This document shows, in pieces, positions 24,807-35,589 of a stretch of 64,000 bases of DNA. The notes beneath the pieces were generated by a model that was not told the origin of the DNA, searched no databases, and saw only the letters and a list, made by a program, of their open reading frames with translations. The position numbers and the translations under genes are program-made. The stretch comes from Dryas octopetala (lineage: Eukaryota; Streptophyta; Magnoliopsida; Rosales; Rosaceae). Position 1 is the stretch's first letter, and each line of letters begins with the position of its first letter. The stretch covers positions 7,998,001 to 8,062,000 of the forward strand of contig OY992832.1 of the NCBI GenBank assembly GCA_963921425.1, written 5' to 3'.

Positions 24807-26482
24807 ATTTTGCTAGAGTAGCATCTTGTAATCGGTTAGGATAGCAAGAATCAGGGAATTCAACATATTTCGATTGCTAAATATTCTTATATAGTTGCTG
24901 TCTCCTAAATTTATTTGTCTCCAGGGTGGCATGTTATGGAGGTGTCAATTTTTGTGCTGCTGTCATGTGTAAATTACAATGATTCATTGTTTATGGAGGA
25001 GACTTGTTCTAGTTGTTTATATATTGCCTTTAAGTTCCTCTTCTTGCATTGCATGTTTTCTGAGACTTTTCCCGAAGTTTACTTTCTTGTATTTTTTGCC
25101 TTGGATTTTTGGTTTGACTTGTATTATGTTATCAGTGTCGGCCCTAAGTAAAACGATGATCATTGAGAATATTATGGCATATTACTAAACAAAGTCGTTC
25201 ATTTAACTGCAACGAAATGCATGCGATTATGGGTTTAAAAGCTGCCCTCCATTTGGGTTTTCGTTATGTTATTCTTTAAGTGGTGGCTCCCAAGAATCAA
25301 GATGAGAATGAGTGTCTGATGGGAGAAATTCTTGAATATGATACAATCGTACATATTAAATTCTTGTCATATTGTATTTTGTGTATGTAATCAAGCGGTG
25401 CTTAGTAAGAAGTGCTTTGAGGATGGTTTACATTCCTGAATAAAAGTATAATTTCTCTCTTGATTAAAAAAGTGTGAAACATATCTCAAGTTCTCAACAC
25501 TCAGCCATCCATATCTGATATATTAATCTAAATTATTAGATAATATATCGTCCACATTAAAAATTATTATTATATGCAAAACCGGCCTCAAATATATTTT
25601 AGGAAAAATTACAGTTTAGTCTTTCTAACATTTTTTATTTGAAAAAAAAACTTTATGACTTTTTTTTTTTAAAATAAAGTCCTGATTTTTTCTAAATAAA
25701 ATCCTTTGATCATTGCCTTGTCAAAAAAATATGTTATTATTTTTTTTATTTTTTGAGGGTATAGGGTACGGGTTAACCTCATATATTCTTAGGGTATAGA
25801 ATAAGGTTTGTGGAGATTGCATATTAGGTTTTAACCGCTCAAAATTTCAGAGTTAAAACTTAATATAAAACCGACAAACTAGGACTTGACAAATAAGTAA
25901 AAATGCACTGCCAAACAATCGAAAATGACCGTTGACCGCTCGGCGCCTGGTATGTGTGAAAATAATAGAAAATAATGGACTAATATTGTGTAACATGGAA
26001 TAGTTATAATATTATTGAATTTTAGTTAAAATTTTAAAAGCCATAAGACTTTATTCAGTATATTATAAAACTAAATAATCTAAATAGAAATCTCCCTAAA
26101 TTTTAATGTCGACCCATATTGGGCTTGGGCTAATGAGTGCCGGTCTGCGTTCGATTTAGTACTCCATGGCCTGATCCATAAGATACATGATCTTTTGGGT
26201 TTCTTTTTTAAAAGATCCAACACAAACTCCTAGAGAATGAAAATTGAAAAGACGAGGGATCAGGGGTTTAAGGATCCAAAGGATTCGGGCTACCGACCCA
26301 AATAATTAGGGTTCCTTGCTCTGCCAGTACTCGTAGTAATATAGGCGTTAACTTCTCTTCTTCTTCGCTTCTTGCTCTCTTTGCGTTGAGAGATTAATGA
26401 AAAGCTTGGGGTTTTAGGGTTTTGTTGCTCGTTAATGGACCACTTCAACACCTTCGTCCCACTGCAATAAAACTAGTACGAC

Positions 26483-26523
<41 letters not shown>

Positions 26524-26690
26524 TACTGATATAGCCCTGTTTTTCTGTTTGATTTTTGATAAACTGACGGAAAACCTACCATTTCAGAGAAGTGTTCGAA
26601 ACTTCCTATTTTCTCTCTTATTTTTTGTTTTCATTTCTTTGCTTGACATACAAATTTTTTTTTATCCTTTTGCTTTGCCGACTTGTAGCA
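24807..26690. other. 3' flank of hydroxylase copy 2 and MEE22-like promoter
   Basis: No coding region found. A (CT)n microsatellite at about 26484-26519 lies in the presumed 5' leader of the MEE22-like gene. The remaining spacer is AT-rich. Confidence 0.55.
26484..26519. repeat. (CT)n microsatellite in presumed 5' UTR
   Basis: An uninterrupted CT run of about 36 bp roughly 170 bp before the ATG of the MEE22-like gene. CT-rich leaders are common in plant genes. Confidence 0.9.
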
Positions 26691-29600
26691 ATGGCGGCAG
26701 ACGTGCCAGTGAAGCCTGATGTGGTCAATTCGTGCTGCACTGCGGTACGGATTTCAATTTTTTTTTCTTAATATTAATTTGAATTTATGCAAGTGGTATT
26801 TCGATTTTGATATTCAACTAATTTTATGCTTGCTATTGCAGTGGATAGAGAAGTACTCGAGGCTTGAACAGCGACGGTTAGCTCTGAGGAGCGCTGTCGA
26901 TATCCTTAAACCACAGATTGAAATATATCACGCCGAGAATGAAAGACTCAAGAAAGGTAACTTCTTGTAGGATCTTTCAGATTTTAAGGAATTCATTATT
27001 ATTTAGCAAGCTGTTGAAATGATAATCATGTCATAACTTGATTCAATGGGATTGTGGATGTTAAACATGGCGGTGCCATGTGTAAAATTTTAGAATCAGA
27101 ACACCGTTACCCAAATGTATTTTTAATTGAATGATTAGAATAAAAGAGTGCAATGCTAAGATATGGAGAGGCCAAGGTGGCAAGAGTAGAGTAAAAGTTT
27201 TTTATGAAATGATTTGCTGAAGCGTACTCGTTATGTTATGCTTTATTAGGTAGTGTGTTCTTTCTCTGTTCGAGAGTGTGCTTGTAACTTTGCTAAGTGA
27301 AAAATCTCATTTTCTTCCCTTTTTCAACTTTGTACTTGCAGCATTGGAGGAAGAGCAAGCGCGAGCAGATATTGAGAAAGAGGAGAAAGTCAAAGAATCT
27401 GCTGCTAGGGTATCTTTGGAGAATGAAATTTCCAGGTTGATGTCTGAGATACTTTCTCTAAAGCAGGGAGGAAATGCAGATACTCAAGATAAAAATGAAG
27501 CAAAGCTTCTTAAAGCTCATGTCTCCGAAGGGGAAAAGGAAATTAATCACCTGAAGGAGCTTCTTGAGAGAGAGAAGAAAAGGGCAGACTCAGAGAGTAA
27601 GAATGCAGAAGTGGAGAAGAAAAAGGCTGCCGAAGCACGGAAAGCTGTAAAAGTTGAACAAAGTAAGGCTGATGAAGAAAGGAAGCGTGCCAATATTGAA
27701 GGAGAGAAAGCTGAGAATTATAGGCTCCAGTTGGAGGTATTGAAGAAAGAAGCTGATAAAGCAAAATCTAATTTGGCTTCTGAAACATTAAAGCTTGTAG
27801 AGGCAAAAAAAAAGCTTGAAGCAGAGAAACAGAAGGTCGTCAAGGAGAGAAAATGTGCAAATTCAGAGATGGCCAAAGCAGAGGAGCAAAAGAAGCTTGT
27901 GGAAGCCAATAGTAAGAAAGCTATGGAAGAAAAATGTCATGCTGAAAGTTTGTCTCTGCAATTGGTTGAGAGCAGAAAAAGGATTGATGAATTAAAGAAA
28001 GAGATAAATGAAATTAGATGTTCTAGAGATTTGCCTGAGGCTCCTGGTGGCACACCTGAAAATAATAAAAAAGGTTTAGCTTCCAAAGAGATTTTAATGA
28101 GAGACGCAGATGAATTGAAGTTGGTTTTGGAGCATCCAAAATATAAGGAAACAAAGAAAAGGTATGAAACTGAAAAACAGAAGGCAATCAAGGAGAAAAA
28201 ACGGGCAGAGTCAGAGATGGTGAAAACTGAAAAGCAGAAAAAGCTTGCAGAAGTGAATTGGAAGAAGGCCATGGAAGAAAAATCTCGTGCTGATCAGCTG
28301 TCTGGGCAGTTAGACGAAGCTAAAAAGAAGATTGAGGAATTGCAGAGGAAGATAAATGAATTTTTCTCTTCTAGAAAATTAATTGAGGTATCTGCTGTTG
28401 AACTTGACAAAGGTATGGGGGCTGAAAATGCAAAAGTGAGACTTTTGAAGAAACAACTAAAGTTTGAGAAAATGCAAACAAAGCATGCTAAAGAAGTGGT
28501 CAAGCTGGAAAAAAGTCGTAACAGCATCCTACAACAAGAATTAGGTCGTTTGAAGTTGGAGTTGGATCAATTTTCACAGCGCCTGGGTATGCTAAATAAA
28601 TCTTTGTCACATAGTGCTGAAGGTATAGATGACCCAGAAAAGGTTAGTTTCCTCTGTCTAATCTTTATAGTTGTCATGCCTCAATTTGAGTTTGTAGTTA
28701 GTAACTTAATGCTGCTAGTTTTGGTGATATTGGTGAGAGAATCTAAACTTGAAATATAGCATACATATTTGGCATTTGCTACTTTGCTTTGCTTCAGGTT
28801 GATTTTTTTTCTTTTTTCAGGCGTGGTTGATGACAAATGAACCTTGTTCATCTGATGGCTTTTAGTGTTGTAATCTGGTGGGTAGAGCATAAGCTTGCTC
28901 GTTATACTACTTTAATGCATGAAAAGTTTTAAAATAATACCAGAAGAACACTAATAAGGTTTAAACTTCAAAAAAGTTGTCTTAGTTGATGAATCATTTG
29001 TTTGAAGTGCACCCTTTAGCTCTGCAACATTTCTCCTACCACCACCAAAGAATAAAAAGAGGAAAAAAAAAATTCCTTAGCTTCTCTCTATCATTCTCTT
29101 TTATGTCTGGTGTGCTCAGATTGAACTGAGGTTTTAAAATAATGGGAAAATCATCACACTTTTACTCTCACACCTATCCTGCTAGTCTAGTCAGAGTTTT
29201 GTGTTAAAGAGTTGCATATTTGCTCTTAGATGTGACTTACGTCAGTTAGCCTTTCAATTCTTTAGTTTGGCTTACAAATACATGGTTTTTTAATTTTAAT
29301 TAAATTTATGAGAAATTCTTATCGTTAATAATCATAATTTTCTGTGTCTTGGATCTTTTACATCATTTACCCAATGTTATAATACTTGCACAAGTTTCTA
29401 GTCCTATTACGCTTACTGAAATGGCTTTATGCAATTTGCAGACCTGGAACATGATAAATATGCAAAGGTTAAACATGAAGAATTATGATGGGTTAGACTC
29501 TTTGCAGATGAACCTTCGAAGCGGAATTGAACTTCTGAAGCCTTCCTGCCCAGTTTCGGATACATCTGATCTATTCAGTGGAGCCCTGCAACATGCACCA

Positions 29601-31068
29601 TTTCTTGCTTTATCTGGAGGAAACTGCACTGAATCTATTTCAGGTATTGATTCTAAATTGGAGTCTCTAGTCAGAGGCTCTAATAGAAAAATGTTACAGA
29701 GTTCTGCAATAAATTCAAGTACGGCATCTTTTTCTGATAGACAGTTGGTGGGCTCACAGGAAAAGGGTGCTTTTTCTGTTACCGCATCGGAAAAATTGGT
29801 TGAAGAGAATGTGCAACCAACAATATCAAACTTGTCTGCTGAGGTTACAAAAATGAAGTGCAATGAAAATGTTGCTGTGGTGGCTGAAAACAGTGTCAGA
29901 AGTCCTGTTAGAACTGATGGGGTTGGAAGAATTAATGACCATAGCAGGAAGAGAAAGAGGATAATTGACGCAGTTGAATCAATTGAGGATCTATATTGTG
30001 AGGGTAAGAAGTTGCACCTGCAGCTAGATGAGAAGCTATCTGTTCTGCATTGTTTGTTGAGCAAACAAACAGTAAAACCCTTTGAAGAAGGAAGATATCT
30101 GCTTCTTTGTCCACAGGGTAATTCATATGCAAAGCATGAAAGACTATATGAGAAGAAGGCAGTTCTTGAAGAGAAATTAGTAATGCAGAATTGTGCCGAC
30201 AGTAATGAGCAAAAGAAGGCAGATGGATTTGAAAATGAAGTCTGCGGATGTGCAAATGTCTACCAAGAAGTTTCAGAAAATGCCAATGAGCTGATAGGGA
30301 TTGCTCAAGCAAGCAGAGAAGGCATAAGTGATTTCGTTAGTGATTTCGAAACCATGACAAATTTTGATGAAATAACTGATGGGAACTACCTGAAACTGTT
30401 GGACTTGGATAATGCTGCTGATGAGGAACGCTACAGGATGGCAATGGAAAGGCCATTGTCTCCAGCACTTCCTGAGATCAAGGTTCCAGGTGTTGAAGCA
30501 TCTGATGCAGATTATATCAAACCTTTAATAAAGGAAACCTTTTGTGAAGGATTGTCAAATAAAGAAGAAAAACAGTCACCCCCTTACAGCTTTGATGTAA
30601 TTGATGTGGAGATAAATTCAAATAACTTGAATAATTCATTATTCGGTAAGAATGGAGGCCACATTGTTTCTTTTGATACATTAGGGAAGAATGGAAATGG
30701 TTCCGGTAATTCTCTAGCAATGGGAAAAGCTTGTGATCTCCAGGTCCAGAGCTCTGGTGCTGAACTGATGTCTGATGCACTTATTTCGAGAAACAAGGAC
30801 GCTATATTCCCATTTGGAGTTGAAGTTGAATATGCGGGTGACAGTATTCTTAAGTGCTATGTTGCGTTTTCTAATATAACAGACAGTAGCAGCATTTCTA
30901 GGATACATTATGCTTCCAGAACTTGTATTACACAGTGCTCTTTGGCTACTCATACAGAGTGGATGGTGCGAGAGATTCTTTTTGCTCTTAATACAGAAGA
31001 AAAACTTTCCCACAAGTAAGTAATTAAGGTCATTTTATGGATGGTGCACTTTGTTCATTTTCTGATAG

Positions 31069-31138
<70 letters not shown>

Positions 31139-33383
31139 CCCTTCTCCCTAGTGGATATTTGTGCTAATTTATTCATTTTTGGTTGTCTTGTTTAGGGAAA
31201 AGGTTAGTGTATTCTTCTCATTGTTGCTGCTTAACTTCTCCACTGTTGCCTCGAGTAAATTTGGCAACTTGAATTGGAATTCCAACCCCTGCTTGGATTC
31301 TTTTGCTCAACACATGTGCTCAGGTCTGTTGATTTGTTGCTTGATCATGTTATATTTTAAGATAGAATGTGATTCTTAGTTTATCCTTGATTTTGTTCAT
31401 TAACCTCCTGTTATTTTTGGTTATTTTTTTCTTCCCTTCTTGTGCAGTGATGTCTGATGCGGAGGTTAGGAGCATTTTTGCAGAATTTGGTTGTTTGGAT
31501 GAATCGCTTAGTCTCATTGAGGATTTCCTAATAGATGGAGAAGTTGTAGTGTGCAAGGATGCATCTTCTGAGACATCGGTCAAATGTTGTTCTAGGTTCA
31601 ACATTCTACTTGATGGCCTACATATATCCTCTCGATCAGCATCAGAAGATGATTTGGTGGCAGGGAGCATTGTATTGGCATCAATATGTTCAGCGTTTGA
31701 CCAAATTGGTTTTATTTGTGAAACATCCTACAGCATTTTGCGGAGTAGCAGGTTTAGTCATTCATTGGTTCTGACTATTCTGCATGTTTTTGCTCATCTG
31801 GGTGGGGTGAAGTTTTTTAGTTTTAGCAACAATTTAATGACTGTCATGAAATCTTTAGTTACATTTCATGAAGGAGTATGCTTATCAGATTCTGCTGGTC
31901 GTTGTATTCCATCTGTAAGGAATTCTCGAACTGAGTTCTGTCCATGTGCCAAATGCCCATTTTCTGAGGATGCTGTATCTGTAGATACTGCTACATCATT
32001 GCTTCTAGAAAAGCTCCAAAATAATGATTTGTTGGGAACCATGTATCAAGATGTGCTGATATCAGGCAATTCGAATTCAAATTCCCGTCTTCTGTTCAAC
32101 AAGTATAAGGCTGAACAAACTGCAAATCCTGATAATTGTAAACTTGATGTGCAATGTGATGTGTCCTGTTGTTTAAACAAGCATCCAACGTCAGCTATTC
32201 AATCGGACTCTTCTACCAATTTCACTCTGTGCAACCTCAGTGATCTCCTATCATTGGTGGAGCTGATTGCGTTCAACATGGTATGTTTTAACACCTTTTT
32301 TAGTTCACTGTCGATACTGTTTCCTCCCTCAATTTCCTACTCTGTTGTGCTGATGACTTTAGAGATTGATCACTAGTAGCTGCTTTGCTTGTTGGCCTTC
32401 AAAAGTGATTGCCAATTCCCATTTTCTTTAAATTGAAATATCATCTTATTTTTAAAAATAAATTAAGTTATCATCCTAAGGGGCCTTACACTTGATTATT
32501 CAGCTTTAACTTAGTGCGATCAAAGGTTTCAATATATTTATTGCTGCTGCCAATAAGACTTAATTTTATATTAGGAGTTCAGTAATTTTTTCATCTTGTG
32601 CTTGTCTTTTCGTTCTTGAAGAATGTATTGTTTCAAATGGTTCTTAGGGACTAATATTTGAACTTATCTGCCTGTTTTCCTCTTTTTTTGCAGAGCTGGG
32701 AATGGACAAATGCCAAAGTTGTCCCTCGGCTTTTGAAAATTTTGGAATCATGCGAGGGTGAGAATGTCATTGCTGGAATTGTTGCTCTCCTTGGTCAACT
32801 TGGGAGGTATGTTTTCAATTAATTTGCTTTGCATTTTCTTTTTTCTGCGCAGGCTTTGCATCATATCTTGACATTTTATGTTATTGAATTTTGAGTTTTT
32901 ACTTATCAACTGTGTTTTCTATCTTGGGAAGATATGTTAACATTGTTAACATTCTACTTGTTGTGTGGAGCTCCTTTACTGTCGTTCAGTCTTATATTAG
33001 GCCAACTTTGTAATGCTACTGGTGCCTCTGTTTTTTATGTGTTAAGTTTTAACAATATGTTACTAATTTTCAGGCTTGGAGTTAATGCCCTTGGATATGA
33101 AGATAAAGGAGTAGAAATCTTGAGGCTTGAATTGTCTGCATTTTTATGTCGTGATGCTGCAATTAGTGTGGGTCTTCCAACTCAAATTGCCACTGTTACG
33201 GCTTTGCTGGGTCTTATGTCTTGTGATTTTGAAACAATTGTTCACAGTAATGTGAAGCCTCCAGTTGTTGCAACTCAATCTGGTCCGGCTCAGACTATAA
33301 GGAAGTGGTTTTCTTTGCTGCCAAAGAAGCAACAAGACTTGTCTTTTAGCCTCTTAGATACAGCTGGTGTAAATAAGACCTGA
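26691..33383 (+). CDS. MEE22: MEE22/EMB1611-like long coiled-coil protein
   Basis: Eight exons join in frame: 26691-26744, 26842-26956, 27342-28642, 29442-31015, 31196-31323, 31448-32280, 32694-32806 and 33074-33383, giving 1475 aa. The N-terminus (MAADV..., a CC pair, WIEKYSRLEQRRLALRSAV) followed by hundreds of residues of Lys/Glu/Ala-rich heptads (about 19-470) matches the plant family named maternal effect embryo arrest 22, from memory of its members. The repeated blocks KKLEAEKQKVVKERKCANSE and KRYETEKQKAIKEKKRAESE show internal duplication of the coil. The C-terminal half is Ser/Asn-rich, then a predicted helical domain ending GPAQTIRKWFSLLPKKQQD. In Arabidopsis the gene is required for embryo and shoot meristem development; the biochemical role is not settled. 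No stops or damaged splice sites were seen. Confidence 0.85.
31073..31136. repeat. (CT)n microsatellite filling intron 4 of the MEE22-like gene
   Basis: A CT run of about 64 bp occupies over a third of the 180-bp intron 31016-31195. Length variation here would change distance to the acceptor and is expected to be polymorphic. Confidence 0.9.
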
Positions 33384-34024
33384 GACTTGTTGCAAGTTGT
33401 TATATTAATTAAGAATATTTCTGTTTGGGAAATTGAGAATTATTAACAGAGGGTGGGAGATTTTGTCAATTTCCACCATTTGAGTAGGCTTCTATCTTGT
33501 AGAAATCTGACTTGTAGGTATTTTTGTTATCTGCCCTTTCATTGTAGAACTTGTAAATTTCTGAGCCAGCTATTGTTAATGCGCCACGTCAGTTCATGTT
33601 TTTAGCAGTTTGTAAATTTTCTTATGAAAACATTGTTTCAGATCAGCAAATTGTTGTTGTCTTGTGACCCCTCCTGCAAAGATATGTGAGATTTCAAATG
33701 CATATTTATATGTTGGAACACAGAAAAATTTGTTTATTTTCTTTCATATAGTTGGAAATGTCTTAAACAATTGAAGACAACAGAAATTTGATAGTTAACT
33801 AGAAAAGAAGAAATTCCTTCTACAATAAAGGATTATAAAGAGGTACAAATTTTATTTATAAATAATTTAGAGGGTAAAAAGAACAAAGAAACAGAAAAAG
33901 AAAATCGAAGCAGTTCATACATGTTTCTCATCAAAATATCTTTCGCATTATGACAGAATTGAATATTGCTTAGTAAAAGAAACCTCGTGGTTTGGGTTTC
34001 TGTTTCACCTTTTCCAAAAATACA
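33384..34024. other. 3' flank of MEE22-like gene
   Basis: No coding region; likely 3' UTR followed by AT-rich spacer up to the retrotransposon target site. Confidence 0.6.
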
Positions 34025-34029
34025 GCCAG

Positions 34030-34216
34030 TGTTGTAAATATATTGTTATATGTGGCTATTCCTGTAATTAGTTGTAGGGGCATACTAGTAAATATTCTAA
34101 ACCTAGTAAACCCTACCTCTATATAAGGATATTTATAAGATGAATAAGAAGATGACTGATATATTCTCTCTGCCTCCTCTTTTCCACAAACCCTAATCTC
34201 TACATATTTTACAACA
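34030..34216 (+). repeat. 5' LTR of the copia element
   Basis: 187 bp from TGTTGTAAATATATTG to TTTTACAACA, with terminal TG...CA. It contains a CTATATAAGG TATA-like motif in the expected place for an LTR promoter. Confidence 0.97.
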
Positions 34217-34479
34217 CGTTATCAGCACGAGAAGCTCTTTGGATTGTGGATCGCTAAACGAAAGAGGATCATCATTCAATTTGTTCTTCAACCAAGTAGG
34301 TTTTATAAAATAATTTTATGTTCATGATTATTTAACCTTGATTGATTGAAAAATCCCCATGAAGCATGAACCCTAAATCTATGTGATTGATTTATTTGGG
34401 ATTACATATATTTTATTCATGTATTTGGGTTGAATGATTAAACAATAAAAAGAGGAAATTTATTGGGGTGATCGGACAC

Positions 34480-35110
34480 CACCCCGCGCGGCCAGCAGCC
34501 GCCAGCCCCCTCACCCACGCGCGCTGCCTGCAGCAACCCTTCGCTGCCAGCAGCAGCCTTGCTGCTGCCTTGCGCTGACAGCAGCAGCCAGCCCTCGCGC
34601 GCGCAGCATCTTGCAGCCTCTCAGTCCTTCGCTGCCAGAAGCAGTCCCTCGCGGCAGGCCTTGCTGCCTTGCAGAGGCGCAGCCCAGCAGGTCTTGCAGC
34701 AGCCCAGAGGCGGAGCCCAGCAGGCCTTGCTGCAGCTCAGCAGCGCAGCCCAGCAGGCAGCCCAGCAGGCCCGTGCAGCCCAGCAGGCCCGTGCAGCCCA
34801 GCAGCCTCGCAGGCTCAGCAGGCCTCCCACGCTAGCAGCCCAGTAGGCCCGCCATGCAGGCGCCACGTCACCGCCACGCTGGCAGCCCAGTAGGCCCGCC
34901 ACACAGGTGCCACGTCAGCGCCACACTGGCAGCCCAGCAGGCCCACCACGCCACTGCCACGTGGACGCCACGCAAGCGCCACGTCAGCTGCCACGCGGAC
35001 GCCACGCAGGCAGCCAAGCCGCTGCCACGTCAGCGCCATGCAGGCGCCACGTCATTGACACGTCAATGCCACGTCGCTGCCACTCCCACGCTGACACATG
35101 GCGAGCCTCC
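34480..35110 (+). repeat. GC-rich repeated leader of the copia element
   Basis: Between the 5' LTR and gag lies about 600 bp of strongly GC-rich sequence: first a run of CAGCCCAGCAGGCC-type repeats, then many copies of a GCCACGTCAGC / GCCACGCAGGC motif. The rest of the element and the flanks are AT-rich, so base composition changes abruptly. It contains chance Ala/Gln/Pro/Arg-rich frames that I do not treat as genes. Confidence 0.85.
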
Positions 35111-35141
35111 TGAAACTTTGTAAAAAGGAGATGTTAATTCT

Positions 35142-35210
35142 TGCCATGCCTGGGGTTTGAACCCATGACCTCTTGGGTACCAAGAGTGCACCTTTACCAC
35201 TGTGCTGCTG
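35142..35210 (-). repeat. tRNA-derived (SINE-like) segment with A-box and B-box
   Basis: On the minus strand, CAGCACAGTGGTAAAGG resembles a tRNA A-box and GGTTCAAACCC matches the B-box consensus, about 35 bp apart. A TCTTG/CAAGA stem and a TGGG/CCCA stem around the B-box resemble anticodon and T arms, so the segment looks derived from a tRNA. It lies inside the copia leader, antisense to the element. It is not called a functional tRNA because the arms are imperfect. Confidence 0.5.
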
Positions 35211-35589
35211 ATAGTTTATTGTTAGTATGCAAACCATTTAAGATATATACCCTAAATGCTAGAAATTTTTATTCAAATAATTTTGTGATATTTTTCTGTT
35301 CTACTTGGGTATATGAATATTTTACTTGTTTAAATTTTTGCACTAGAGTATATGTGTAGAAATTGCAGGTAATTAATGAACCAGTAGTTCATACATAAAT
35401 ATTGAACCTGTAGCTTCAATAATGCCATATAAGGAACCTGAAGTTTCCTTTATAATTTCACCATACATGATAAAACCAGTAGATTTTACATGTCTATACC
35501 ATGTTATAGAACTTGAAGTTCTTATTTATTGTTTATGGATATTATTGCCCGAAGCACTAATCATGATTATTTGTTCATTTCAACCAAAG

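Noticed and set aside
25580-26100. Possible inverted repeat with 'CAGTTTAGTCTTTCTAAC' and related right-hand sequence
   Set aside because: Only short, poorly matching segments could be paired; not enough to call an element.
27543-28527. Minus-strand Ser/Phe-rich frames opposite the MEE22-like coil
   Set aside because: Antisense of a Lys/Glu-rich coiled coil, which is commonly open on the other strand.
34559-35123. Several overlapping Ala/Gln/Pro/Arg-rich frames on both strands
   Set aside because: All frames are open because the sequence is a GC-rich repeat in the copia leader; no start context, motifs or single preferred frame.
35141-35359. Plus-strand 72-aa frame after the GC-rich leader
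   Set aside because: It is the reverse reading of the tRNA-like segment and has no protein family features.
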